64,000 nucleotides of DNA from Chrysaora quinquecirrha (Eukaryota > Cnidaria > Scyphozoa > Semaeostomeae > Pelagiidae). The position numbers and the translations under genes were made by a program. Shown here piece by piece: positions 48,225 to 59,739 of the stretch (its first letter is position 1; each line of letters begins with the position of its first letter). A model generated the notes under the pieces. That model was not told the origin of the DNA. It ran no database searches and saw only the letters and a program-made list of their open reading frames with translations. The DNA is taken from positions 6,069,346 to 6,133,345 of the forward strand of contig JACTAT010000016.1 in the NCBI GenBank assembly GCA_014526335.1, read 5' to 3'.

Positions 48225-48394
48225 ATTAAAAATAAGCAAACAATATATCATGTATAATATATTTTATATTAACGAAGCTTTTCGTTCACGTGGAACATCC
48301 TCAGGTGTTGACACCTGAGGATGTTCCACGTGAACGGAAAGCTTCGTTAATATAAAATATATTATACATGATATATTGTTTGCTTATTTTTAAT
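48225..48394. mobile_element. 170-bp near-perfect palindrome with hammerhead-like core
   Basis: Two 84-base arms are inverted copies with one mismatch (GCTTTTCGTTC against GCTTTCCGTTC), with a 2-base centre near 48309. On the plus strand the right arm reads CTGAGGA, TGTTC-CACGT-GAACG hairpin, GAAA. This fits the CUGANGA-stem II-GAAA hammerhead core and resembles sequences near the ends of Penelope-like retroelements. A complete ribozyme (stems I and III) is not demonstrated. Confidence 0.75.
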
Positions 48395-49745
48395 ATTAAT
48401 GGCTGCAATTTTTTATAACAAATATATACATACATATATACATACACACATACATGTGAAGTCCCACCTTTAAGAAGCTCATTTCACAAAAACAGCCTGA
48501 TTGGTTTCTTATGTGAAAATATACTTTTTCAAAACAGGGTGTACGTGCCATGTTATAAGAAACATCAGTAAACAGTAAAGTACTAACTTGTGTAGAGGCC
48601 AATGGAATGTTAACATTATATCATTATCATTTATTAAAACAGTAAGGCAATGCCTCAATTGATGTAAACCCTGGAATGTCTATTTTCTGCTTCTCTATTA
48701 ACAGACAGGGTGTTTTTAGTTGCCACAATCGTGGTCAAAATTAACTGAAATTGAGGACTATTTGTAACCGAAATTGAATGCAATACTCTACGCGATTAGT
48801 TCTTTCACCAGAACACCCACCCCTCATGTCAATGTTGTGTTTTTGAAAGGACATTGACACAGTCTATGAAATCTTTAAATTACCAACAACGTTGACTTGG
48901 GGGGGGGGGGGAGGGGAGAAGTATGAAAAGACGGTGTGGCTAGTTTTGCTTCTGGTTTCAGGAAATTTGACCAAGATTGTCTATGAGCCTAGTTTACAAT
49001 TTTTCATAAAAAAAATACATCGTTTCTGTTTATAAATACTGGCTGTGCAAATCATTTAGTAGTTTTGAACGAAATACTCTCCAATTTGCTCAATTTCATC
49101 AATCCAGACGCTTTTCCTCTTTGCTGGCTATAAAACTTTGCAGAGGAATGCTTGCGGTCCCCGCAAATAAATTGTGCAGTCTCTTTAACAATGCTGTCTT
49201 TCTCAAATGACGATGTGCTTAAATGGGCCCGTCGCGGGAATATCTAGGGTCAAAATTCAAGTTGCCAAAATACAAAGGTCAAGATTCCTCTGCGGTTTTC
49301 CCCACATTAATGTATGTCATTTCCAAACAAGCAAAACCTGGTTTTCAACATCAAACTGAAGAAGAATAAGAACTGAAATTTTTATGCAAACCTTGAGTTT
49401 CTCGTAGAAAATATTCGTGTATCTGTATCCAATTTTAGCCAGCCTAACTTTGCAGTTTCCTTGTTGAAGTACATTAAAAGTTTGCTTAAAAATCTCCTTT
49501 TATGTTTATTTCAAGCGGGCATGCCCATGGCTTCCTCTTAGACGATCAGGTCGAAAATTTCAATATTGCCTAATGAACATTGAATGCTTGGTAGATATTA
49601 CTCAATTTCTGGCAATACCGGACAACAGGCTGCCCGTTCTCGTTGCTCAAAGTGTGGTCTTGGAAATCTGAGAGTGTAGGGTGTACTTTATTTTCAAAGC
49701 GAAGCGAAGCAATATTTCTAGTTACCAATTGCCCTTGTTCTTTTA
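48395..49745. other. No gene seen; TA/CA microsatellite and poly-G tract
   Basis: A degenerate (TATACA)n stretch lies at 48420-48455 and a G tract at 48899-48917. Other open frames are short and unsupported. Confidence 0.45.
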
Positions 49746-50124
49746 CACGCATTTTTTTTATAAGGAAGTGCTTTATAAGGAAGGTAGTACTCGGGCTGGC
49801 AAAAACTTAAGGAATTTCCAGTACTGGACCGGAGACTACTAAGGAATCTGACTTTTTCTTTAACTTAACATTTCGATTAAAAAATGAAGTTTTGAATTAA
49901 CAGAGCAAGCAATACTTATCGCCAATGGTTTTCAATCAGTATTCATTTCTACTCGTCTTCTGAAACCTTTATGACCTATATTTCCTTGACCATTGGTTGT
50001 TTTTAAGAATCACAAAGTAAGAAGTTAAGGAATTGCTAAGGAATATTGAGTACTCAATTTTCACCATCAGTTAAGGAATTTTCAGTACTAACCCTGAGCC
50101 GAACTTCCTTATAAAAAATGCGTG
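49746..50124. mobile_element. CACG-end MITE, AAGGAAG subfamily
   Basis: 379 bp, flanked by TA (49744-49745 and 50125-50126). The ends are CACGCATTTTTTTTATAAGG and the inverse CCTTATAAAAAATGCGTG. It matches 20133-20513 in inverse orientation throughout. AAGGAATTTCCAGTACTGG and AAGGAATATTGAGTACTC are among the internal repeats. Confidence 0.9.
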
Positions 50125-50377
50125 TATAGAGTTTTACGTACAGGTACAACAGTTGAAACCGCGGGCTCACTCCCCTAGCTACCTCTAGCTACTTTTTCAA
50201 GATTTTTAGGTGTATGATTTTTATGTATGGTGTATAATTTTTTTCCTCTGAGCAAACATGCCTAGTTTTCCTTGTCCATTCTGCAAGTGTTGCTGTCTTT
50301 TTTCCAAAAACATAAAACCTCTTGTGATGGATAGCGAAACATAAATTTTCCGTACCAACTGCTTACACATTATGTTC

Positions 50378-50911
50378 CAGTGGCGTAGCCGACGGTGGTT
50401 ACCTTTAGGGCATACCACTAAGGGCCCCCGCAGATTGGAGGCTCCAAGGGGCCCCAGACCTTAAAAATTTGTCATTATGAAATGATCTTTCTTGATGAAA
50501 TACGCGTGTTTTCTTATATGGCAAACTGTTTAAAATGAGTAGTAAGTCATTGATATTGCAAAGTTGATGCTTTAGAGCAGGGCTAGCTTATCATTTATAA
50601 GCTGACCATCCTCTACTGCCTGTTGTCTTATCTATAGATATTTCTTTTTTATCTAATTTTATAGTGTTTGACAGAGTGGAATCCGACAGATGAAAATTGA
50701 CATGTTGGTACTAAGTGCAACAGAAATACAAACGTCCAAAAAGCTTTATAATATAGTTGCAGTTTCCTACTCCGTATTTCCTAGTGCTTGGTCCCTATTT
50801 TCTAGTGCCTATTTCCTATTTCAACTTCCTTGCTCCTAATTAGACATCGTAACAAGGGGCCGCAGTCCTACAACGTCACTAAGGGCCCCACATACCTCCG
50901 CTACGCCACTG
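50378..50911. mobile_element. hAT-type MITE, CAGTGGCGTAGC ends, second copy
   Basis: It begins CAGTGGCGTAGCCGACGG and ends CTCCGCTACGCCACTG, in opposite orientation to 47044-47495 and sharing its end blocks. Flanks TTATGTTC and GTTAAGGC do not match, so the target duplication has decayed or a deletion removed it. Confidence 0.8.
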
Positions 50912-51375
50912 GTTAAGGCTCAAGTTATTTCTGAAACAAATTTTTCGAAAACTTATATGAAAAACAGGCAATCTGGAGGTCGTATTTTGGAAAAGGAAAT
51001 TTTCTGGGGAAGCATGCCCCCAGACCCCCCTTGATGAGCACACCTCCGGTCACCTGTGCACCTTTGGCGCAAACCCCCTAAACCTGTTCTTGGAAAATTT
51101 CCTTAAAATAGGCCCTGCCAGGTACCACCCCTCTGGTACCATGTTATCACTACCCTGTCACCCCTTCGAAAGTTTGGGATTGGTTTGTGTGCTTCCATGG
51201 CTAAATGGAGATTCCCCATGTATTAAAAAAACAATTCACTTCAATGAAAATTGCAGCTGAAAATAAATGATCGTCACATGAAAAAATCACAGCGAGCAAA
51301 GTGGACATAAATTTAGTTCAAAATAATTATTCTTCCTTATGTCTTTGCATTATTCCTTGTAAATATTAAAGGCGG
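50912..51375. other. Upstream region of the LRR gene; nothing recognised
   Basis: It contains a C-rich patch (51010-51080) and no identifiable promoter element or coding exon. Confidence 0.4.
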
Positions 51376-54300
51376 ATGTTTCGGAAGCTTCGTAGTTCAT
51401 CTTTAGACCAGAAGAATGTTTCTTACAGACGTGGTAGCATTTTTACGAACAATGATTCGCAGTCAATTGACGATGGCCTAAATCCGGAAGGTCGAAACGC
51501 CGGGAAGAAATCATCTGAAAATCTGAATTTAGCATTCAAAAACTTGGATAGAATTCCAGAATTTATTATCAGAAGATACGAGAAACATACAAAATGTTTG
51601 GATTTGAGTTATAACATTTTTTTGTATCCTTTTCCTTGTGCATTTATTATTCACGCTAGCGAATCTATAATCGCTACTGTGGTCTGTGGTGGATAATCAC
51701 TACTGTGGTGGTACTATTTGCGTACTGTGGTGGTAGTTTCTGCGTACTGTGGTGGATAATCACTACTTGTGGTGGGTTACTATGCTTGCGGTGGTGGCAG
51801 TTTTGGCGTACTGTGGTGGATAATCACTACTTGTGGTGGGTTACTATGCTTGCGGTGGTGGCAGTTTTGGCGTACTGTGGTGGATTTTGTGGTTTTTTCT
51901 TTCTTGATCTATAGAGTTTTGCTATGATTTCGTATTCACAACATAAAGCATTATAACCCACCACAAGTAGTGACTATCCACCACAGTACGCAAACAGTAG
52001 TGATTAGCCACCACAGTACTCCAAAGCTGCCACCACCGCAAGCATAGTAACCAACCACAAGTAGTGATTATCCACCACAGTACGCAGAAACTACCACCAC
52101 AGTACGCAAGTAGTACCACCACAGTAGTGATTATCCACCACAGTAGTGATTATAGATTCGCTAGCGTGTTATTAGAACACAAGCTTGTGAACTTCTGACC
52201 GGGGGGTGCACAGTGCACACACGGCGAAAGATTGTTTCCAAGCCTCAAAATGACCTTTGTTAATATTAATAACAATATGTAGGTGTAAAGAAGAGAATAG
52301 ATCATTTTGGTATGACGTCAGGCAGCATTAAAATTTCCGAAATCACATGATATCGAGTTTTTGATGTGAAAATCTTATAAAGCAGCCAAAACTTAGTCTA
52401 GGTACAAAGTTTCACTCTCCTAGCGGTTGTGTTCTTAATTTTATGAGCATTCAAAGTTCCCGATTTCTTAAGGCTTTCACCACAAAAAATGAACTTGGTG
52501 AAACTTTTTACCCCACACGGTCAAAGCCCTTATAAAATCGTAAACTTTGGATGCTTGAAGAAACGATAATACAGGCACTGGGAAAGCAAAACTTTACATA
52601 TAGATTAATTCTTGGGTGCTTTATACGAATTTTGCATCAAAATATTGATATCTTGCGATTTAAAAAAATTTAAATTCTACCAAAATGATCTATATAGTGA
52701 AATTGATGGTTGTGTATAGTGTGCCTGAGTAATGGTTTGAAGCACCGTTAGGGCAATTCGGTAGAATTTTAATTTTCTCCAAATAAAAAAAAATTTTCGC
52801 TGTCCTAGCACTTCTATTTTGAATATTATACACATTCAAACTTCCTGATTGGATAAAGGCTTTGACCGCAAAAAATGAAGTAGGTGAGAATTTTACACCT
52901 GTCTAAGCTATTGCAAAATCGTGAACTTTGAGCGCTCCTATAAATGATAATACCAGCGATGAGAAAGTAAAACTTTACACCTAGACTGAATTTTCGGTGC
53001 TTTGTACGATTTTTGCATCAACACCTGGATATCAATCCAATCACCCTATAGGTGTTTCTACCACCAGGCAGGGTAACTATTCAGGGCTTAGGATTTCCTG
53101 TATCACACATAAAAATGAGGTTAAATTGCTGCCAAAGGTGCACAAACTGTCCACTGAAGTTTAATGGTGCGGCTATGGTTTTCTGTTCTCTCATTAAAAA
53201 AATTGTGATATTGAAATTCAAAGCATGCCAACATGAGTTCACCTTCTTCCTAACTTCCTATTCTCTGCTTCTTCTGACACTGCATTGCATTAGAAATGAT
53301 GATGACTGCATTCATGAAGATGTTGTAGCATCTTCAGTAGATCTTACCCTGCAGATTTGTGGTATCAGAAGCCAGCAAGGTTGACGTTCCAGCCTCGGCC
53401 ATGCTACCAACATAGTGTCATGCAAAACCAGAAACATGCAGAAAGTTTCTACTTAACACCATGGTAGCAACATAGTGTCCTAGGCAGAATTGAGTTCTTT
53501 ATTATATGGTGTTCGAAAATACGGCTGTTCGGACCGGCAACGGCGCAATCTGATTGGTTCTTTATTGGTCTGTACAAGCCGTATTGACTGGCGTTGGTAT
53601 AACCACGTGATATAGCCACGTAATTTCTCATTGATGAAGCGAGAGAGAATGAGATGGGAAAATGAAATACTGACAAAATATGTTTTTTGAGTAAATATTC
53701 TCCAACAAAGTTCCAAAATATTCCTTAATGTTTTCAAAACCATATAATAAAGCCTTCATTGAACGATTGCTCGATCAATGCAGGAAAATATTCGGACCTC
53801 AGCTTCTTGTACCTCACTTTGTTCGGTCCATATGTCATGCTTTGGTCCGAATATTTTCCAGCATTTACCTCGCAATCGTTCAATAACCTCATAATATTAA
53901 TTAACCTACTACTGAGACCCTAAGCTTTTTCTTTAAGGGCAACACGTTAAAGGAAATTCGTCTCCAATTACCCTGCAATGAGAAATTTTCCAAAGACTTT
54001 CGCTTTTCATTGTCCTTAATTACATCCTCAGAGATCTTAACAGCCTCAGTGGATTTGATCATTTGGAAACCCTTGTTCTTGATCATAACAAAATATCTTG
54101 CCATACAAGTTTCCCTGTGATTTACTCTCTGAAAATGCTATCTGTAAACAGCAATGATATATCCAATTTGAGTGTATTTGTAAAAAATATTGCACAATCA
54201 TTTGGATGTTTGAAATATCTTAGTATGATGAATAATGATGCTGCTCCAAGTTATCTGAACGGAGGAACCGTGGAGCAATTCCAGGATTATAGGTGAGCAT

Positions 54301-57300
54301 ATACAGTGATAGGTGAGCATATACAGTGTTTTGTTAAGCTGTGGCTACTTTCTGCTTCAAATGGCGCACGACACACCTTAGAATGTCCTCTCATTAAAAA
54401 TCCTGAGGTAGCTACACGCTGCGACAAAAATGCTGCGACAGAAGTTCTGCGACAATCAACTTGCGTGATAAGAAGAATGGGTCCTAGAAAATTTTAATGA
54501 AAAGGCGCGAAAAAATTTCCAATGTGTCGCCAATTCAAAAACCCGGCTACACGCTTTGACATTACTGGCGAAAAGGAAAAACATTCCACAAAAAGTTCAA
54601 CCAAATCAATGTTCTGCGATGGTATTTCCTAAGGTCGCAGACAATTTTGTTCGAAAATATATACAGGGCTACACCTGGGATGCTTAGTTTTTCTGGTTTC
54701 GGCAACAATTTTTTAACATGTTCTGTTGCCATTTCAAGCAAAAAGTTGCATGTGTGGCCGCGGCTTTAATTTGTTGACTCTGGCTCATCTACTTTATTCT
54801 GACCATAAAACAAAAGATGGGGGGGCATGGAAGAGCTACATTGCGAAATTTGTTATCTTATACACACATTTTTTTATGAGAGACTCAGAAATTGATCCAC
54901 TACTGAAACTTTCTTGAAATTTTCAGAGTTTGAGTATGGAAAGTTTCTTAAGTGGGGTTGACAGCTTCCCGGTATGCCAGTACAGAGCACCCAGTACACT
55001 TTACGGCAGGCAAAAAATCTACCCGGTACGAAAGGAAATTTTTTACTTTCGGTACGGTACAACTGCAATCCGGTACATGGTACACTTGTAAAGTCAAAGC
55101 CATAACATGCGCTCAAAGCCATAACATGCGTGAAAACTGGTTCACTGGTACATTGTCAAGAATACTGACCGGTACGCTTGAACAAAAGGCCGGTACACGG
55201 GTACATTGATCATAGCTGTCACCCCCTCAATCTTAAGAGTTTCTTGAATATCCATCTTGGCTACAGAGTTATTCTATCTGAAAGATGTTTCAAACAAATG
55301 AATGCCAATGGGTTTACACGTTTTTTTTATGAGAAAGTGGTTTATAAGAAAGTAGTGCTCGACGTCTCAAAAATGTAAGAAAGTTCAATACTGGATTCTT
55401 GAAACTTAAGAAAGTTCTGTTTCATACTTTCACTCCTAATGTTCTGTATGTTATTTTCGCTCTTCTTTTCAGTCGTTCATCTTGCTATTAAACGAGTCTA
55501 ATGATTATCTTCTTTGAAAAACGTAGTATTTGTGCAATGTATACAGTGCCTTAAACTGTGCATTCTTAAATACTGCATTCCAAAATTTTTGCTAAGAAAG
55601 TCACAAGAAAGTTTTGGTACTGAAAACATGAAATATCTAAGAAAGTTTCAATACTGGCCCAAAAAACTTTCTTATAAAAAAAACGTGTACTGTTTGTCTG
55701 CTTGTCTTTGTCACAGAAATGCTTTATTGCAGACGAAACATGGGGAATAAAAGAAAGCTTTGCCTTTTCGCAGCCTCAGCTGAAAAGTTGTCTTCATACA
55801 TAATTTCCAACACTGGAGTTTTCCAGAATCTTGGTTTCTTATAAAGAGTTTCTTATAAAAGAATATGGGTATGACTATCGGATATCAAAATTAAGACGCA
55901 ACGATTGCAATCCTGTAGAATTTAAACGCTTGCTCTATTTGATATGGGTCAACTGAAGGCGCTTTGCTCATATATGGTCTTTGTGTTGTGTTTCATGTTT
56001 CTTATTAATTCTCCATGTGCACCGGGATCACAATGTATACTGTACTTGGTTATAGCTGCTGTTAACCCCTGTGTGAACCCTGGTGTGTTTCCATCCCTAC
56101 TGTAATTGCGTTTGAAATACAAGACACGAAACGCGTACATTCAAAGATTTTATAAGTTTTCCATATTCCTTAGCAATATCTGATCCAGTACTAGAGATCC
56201 CTTTTGTTTTTGATGGCACTCTTTTCATTTCATGAAAAATCAAGATTTTTTCCGGTACCAAAAGTTTCTCAATTTTGGAGAATTGTACTGACTAAAAGTT
56301 TCTTAGCAGTTTCTTCGGGATCAAATTTAATTATTTCAAAACAGGTAATTGACCCTTACATTTGCCACATAGAGGAAGCAATGCAATCTACGTTTACAGT
56401 AGCTGCTTGTTGCAAAAATAGACACTTAACATGTGACACAAGTTGGTTTCTTGAGGCCATATTTCTAATTCTAAAAATCGTTGAGATTTGCGAGTTTCTT
56501 ATCAATTGGGTCGAATGCTGAAAGTTTCTTAACCAATATTGATCTTGGTGCTAATATTCTGTAATTAAAGGTACCCATTAGCCATGTTTGAAGAATGAGA
56601 TCAGCTCATATCAGCCTTAGATAAGCCTAATAGCTTGCAGCTTGCAGTGTGAAACAATCCCCACATTCGTTCCCTGTGATTCTAGCTGTTTCAGGCTTTG
56701 TTCCTGCTTTCACCCGCAATCTTCATTGATCCCCATTTAGTTTCAATTTGCTCTCGCATGTTTGCGGTGATTTCCTTTTTTCTGAGTTGTTCCTTCATCT
56801 TCTCCCATTTCACCACCTTGTCACCTCTCGTTCTCATTTATTCCCACCGATTTCCACTTCGTCCCGTTTGTTCCCTCCGATTCCAAGCTATTCCCACTTT
56901 GTTTCAACATGTTACAATGGTTCCATTCAGTTCTGTTGATTCCTACTCATTCCACGAGTTCCCAGCTTCTCTGTTTGTTCCAGATTTTAGCGCATGCTGG
57001 CTAATGGCTTCCTAATGAGTTTGTTGTTCAAACTCATGCCAAATTTCGAAGACTCGGAACAACCTCTTCGATTGTTTTGATTGTATGCATTTGAATTGCA
57101 ATTAAATAATTAATTCAACCCAATGATTGTTTAAATTGTGTGCACAGAGAATAGAAATTCCTTTCTTTTGTTACAACATTTCTGATTCCTATCTATCTAT
57201 CTATATGTATTTCTTCCGGTTTGCCGAAAACCCCTACAAGATGTTTGAATTCTTCAAACATAAAAACTGGTTTCTTATAATAAAGAGTGTATCCCAGTTC

Positions 57301-57966
57301 TTTCTTCCTTAAAAAGCACGTCCTTTGAAATAAATGCGCAAAACTTAGAAGGTAACTGTGGCATGATAGAAACATCGACCCCTATCGGATACGAAGATAA
57401 CAACGAAACGAGCTAATTCACCACAGACCTAATCAAGTCACTTTTGGTTCGAAAGCCTCTTATCACTAAAGCCCACAAATGTGGAATGCTTTGCCAAAAG
57501 ACCTTAAAATTATCGAAAATATCCAAACTTTTAAGAACGTTATTAAAGAATGCGGAGGGCCAGAGTGTAGTTGCAACGTATGCTTAAATAAAAAGTTTAT
57601 CGAGTCGTAGAAAACGTAATTTGTTGGATTAAATAAATAAAAAAATGTATTAACATGATTATTTTTCAGTAGTTTAGGTATTCGATTTAGATTAGTTTCT
57701 GCAGAAGCTAGAATTATTATATCGACTTAAAAAAGATGACAAACAAACAAAAACCAAAAGCTATCCAGTGGAAGCAGCCTTAATAGTTGTTGTTATTTAA
57801 TTGTCCAAAATTCTCGCTTTTTTACAGAAATTTCGTGATTAGTCATTTTGCCGCCCTTGAAGTATTGGATTGTACACCTATAACAACTGAAGAACGAGAC
57901 ATTGCTTATAAAGTTTATGGAAGACGGTGGAAAATTCGAAGAAGAACTCGAACCAATAAAACGTAA
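51376..57966 (+). CDS. LRMDA-like leucine-rich-repeat protein, three exons
   Basis: Exons 51376-51623, 54032-54292 and 57828-57966 total 648 nt (215 residues) with consistent phases: donors TTTTTT|GTATCC (weak) and TATAG|GTGAGC, acceptors ACATCCTCAG and TTTTTTACAG. Residues 1-50 are polar and basic. Residues ~55-160 hold leucine-rich repeats: CLDLSYNIF, then DLNSLSGFDHLETLVLDHN across the first splice, SLKMLSVNSNDIS and CLKYLSMMNNDAAPSYLNGG. The end, NFVISHFAALEVLD then TTEERDIAYKVYGRR, is the LRR-cap pattern of leucine-rich melanocyte differentiation-associated (LRMDA/C10orf11) proteins. LRMDA is tied to melanosome biology in vertebrates; the invertebrate role is unknown. The repeat continuing across the first junction supports that junction despite its weak donor. 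Confidence 0.8.
51652..52168. mobile_element. 517-bp foldback element in LRR intron 1
   Basis: Arms of about 225-240 bp run inward from CACGCTAGCGAATCTATAAT and its inverse at 52148-52168, with a ~55-bp spacer near 51890-51945. Each arm is a minisatellite of GTACTGTGGTGG and ATCACTACTTGTGGTGG units. TTATT directly flanks both ends, a possible 5-bp target duplication. It starts 29 bases after the predicted donor, so the intron RNA could form a very long hairpin there. Confidence 0.85.
52298..52693. mobile_element. TAGATCA-end MITE, copy 2
   Basis: It begins TAGATCATTTTGGTATGACG and ends CTACCAAAATGATCTA, and aligns along its length with 30070-30469. It lies in LRR intron 1. Confidence 0.85.
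52740..53045. repeat. Degenerate third copy of the TAGATCA MITE
   Basis: CTGTCCTAGCACTT, AAAGGCTTTGACCGCAAAAA and AAAACTTTACACCTAGACTG match the other two copies. The terminal repeats are lost. Confidence 0.7.
53046..54031 (+). other. Remainder of LRR intron 1; short hairpin at 53758-53883
   Basis: ATTGAACGATTGC at 53758 and GCAATCGTTCAAT at 53871-53883 are inverted copies, with an inner pair AAATATTCGGACC / GGTCCGAATATTT. Other open frames here have no support. Confidence 0.55.
54950..55210. repeat. GGTAC-rich degenerate repeat in LRR intron 2
   Basis: CCGGTACG, CGGTACGGTAC, CCGGTACATGGTAC and CCGGTACACGGGTAC recur irregularly. AGTACACTTTACGGC near 54990 suggests an old inverted element. 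No coding evidence. 54293-54949 before it is intron without recognisable features. Confidence 0.5.
55317..55687. mobile_element. CACG-end MITE, AAGAAAG subfamily
   Basis: 371 bp, flanked by TA (55315-55316 and 55688-55689). The ends are CACGTTTTTTTTATGAGAAA and the inverse TTTCTTATAAAAAAAACGTG. AAGAAAG appears about nine times, with following GTTCAATACTGG, GTTTTGGTACTG or GTTTCAATACTGG. It lies in LRR intron 2. Confidence 0.9.
55835..56535. mobile_element. Rearranged CACG-end MITE pieces, AAGAAAC type
   Basis: GGTTTCTTATAAAGAGTTTC with a second TTATAAAAGAATATG at 55837-55867 is one terminus. 56240-56535 repeats AGTTTCTTA. The AGCAATATCTGATCCAGTAC phrase near 56170-56195 looks like the internal repeat unit. 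No complete copy can be delimited. Confidence 0.5.
56565..57262 (-). mobile_element. Purine-rich dispersed element, copy 2 (inverted)
   Basis: This is the inverse of 16490-17272: GGTACCCATTAGCCATGTTT at one end, AACCCCTACAAGATGTTTG with TTCTTCAAACAT at the other. The middle (56700-56990) is rich in GTTCCC and ATTCCCAC words, that is GGGAAC on the other strand. It lies in LRR intron 2. Confidence 0.8.
57263..57827 (+). other. End of LRR intron 2; nothing recognised
   Basis: AT-rich intron sequence leading to the TTTTTTACAG acceptor at 57818-57827. A GGTTTCTTATAATAAAGAG scrap near 57268 is the only MITE-like trace. Confidence 0.4.
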
Positions 57967-58069
57967 TTTAATAAGAAAGTAAAGAATTTGAGTATTTTAA
58001 TTAACCGGATTTGGTTGGAAATTTAAAAGATTAAATGAAAAATTATCATCCCGGGTAATGTATGAACAG

Positions 58070-58775
58070 TGCAGTGGATGGTTTGGAGTACCGTGGAGGA
58101 TATTCAGTACTGTACTAATGATATCCCTCTACTCTACAGATGATACCCCTACATTGTACTGATGGTATCCGTCCACTGTCCCGCAACTGTACTGAACACC
58201 CTCCACTGTACTGACGGCATCCCTCCACTGTACTGATGATATTCCTCCGCTGTCCCTATACTGTACTGAACTTCCTCCACTGTACTGATGATATCTCTCC
58301 TCCGTACTGATGTTATCCCTCCACCGTACTGATGATATCCCTCCACTGTACTTATATCCTTCCGCTCTACTGATGATATCCCTGCGCTGTACTGATGATA
58401 CCCCTCCATTGTACTGATTATATCCCTGCACTGTACTTATCATCCTCTACTGTACTGACGGCGTCCCTCCACTGTACTGATGATATTCCTCCGCCGTCCC
58501 CCAACTGTACTGAACATCCTCCACTGTACTGACGGCATCCGTTCACTGTACTGATGATATTCCTCCACCGTTCGGATGTTATCCCACCACCATACTGATT
58601 ATGTTCCTGCACTGTACTGAACATCCTCCTCTGTACTGACGACATCCCTCCACTGTACTGAACATCCTCCACTGTACTGATGATATCCCTCCACTATACT
58701 TATATCTTTCCACTCTACTGATGGTATCCCTGCACTGTACTGATGCTACCCCTCCATATTTCTCTAATATTTCTC
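58070..58775. repeat. Minisatellite, CACTGTACTGATGATATCC family
   Basis: Units such as CTCCACTGTACTGATGATAT, CCGTCCCCAACTGTACTGAAC and CACTGTACTGACGGCATCC repeat with ~20-bp spacing. Two longer blocks (58185-58300 and 58450-58570) resemble each other, giving a ~280-bp higher-order period. It is clearly the same family as 41730-42640 with a C-to-T change in the core word. Confidence 0.95.
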
Positions 58776-59735
58776 TTGCACTCTCCTTTGATACCACGGA
58801 ATGGTGGACCTTTGGAGAAGGACTTTGAGAAATAGACTTGAAGCAAGTCTAATACAGGACTTGTATTAATAGCAGTTTTTGCAACTGAAACATTAGCTAT
58901 ATCCTGTTAAAATGTTTTTAATAAATGAATATATAATATTAATATAAAATTGAAAATCAATAACCAGTGAAAATGAAAACTTCCGTTTATTCATGATAAT
59001 TTCGATTAATATATTCGTCTATTTAAAAAAAATTGTGGAAAGGCCCCAAACAAATCCAATTTGTATTTCCCCACCAGTTGACAAAAGATTCCCCTAAAGT
59101 CGACATTAAAGTCGACACCTTTATATTCCTAGGGTCCATTAACAATTAAAAAGGCGGCTATAACAAGAAAATTCGAAGCCACATTGGACAAGCAAAATCT
59201 GCAAAAACCCCACACGTGTGTTGAACGCCAGTTAGGGATTGTTCAAAAATGACGTCAACCGTTAGCGGGAGAGAGAGGATGCTAAAGTTGACGCTAGTTG
59301 ACGGGGGAGGGGGAGGTGCCACTACTGTCGACGTCAAATTTTACAATTATTTCAAACATAGCACCATTAAAGCAATGAATGCCCACAAACGGGTCTGTGA
59401 TGGAACCCTGTATGACGTTGATGGTGATGACGAAGATGAGAGCAGAAACGAAGAATTATAAGTAGAGTTTCGTGATGATGATAGTAGAAATTTAGTGAAC
59501 CATTCAAGTTATTCATTTGTAATAGGACGCTTTGTTGTTATTGTTGTTGTAATCAATTTCTCTTGAATGCAAATATGTATAAATATCTCGGCTAAGAGGG
59601 TCTCTTTCCAAAAGATGACGTCAACTCAGGGGGATTGGGGTAAAGCAAAGTTGACGCAGGTTAACAAAATCTTGAAAAATTTGTTGACGCCACTTTTTTT
59701 TTTAATCACTTTCTTTTTAAGTTGGTGTAACAAAG
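58776..59735. other. No gene seen; TGACGTCAA words
   Basis: GGGATTGTTCAAAAATGACG, GTTGACGGGGGAGGG and AAAGATGACGTCAACTCAGG between 59237 and 59690 suggest a decayed inverted-repeat element around TGACGTCAA words, but I cannot delimit its ends. The frame at 59249-59461 lies within it. Confidence 0.45.
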
Positions 59736-59739
59736 TAGC

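Noticed and set aside
54726..55209. Small frames between LRR exons 2 and 3
   Set aside because: They lie in intron sequence with GGTAC repeats; no leucine-rich-repeat pattern and no usable splice phases.
58129..58797. Minus-strand frames with repeated QYSGG motifs
   Set aside because: Same minisatellite family as at 41.7 kb, open in more than one frame at once.
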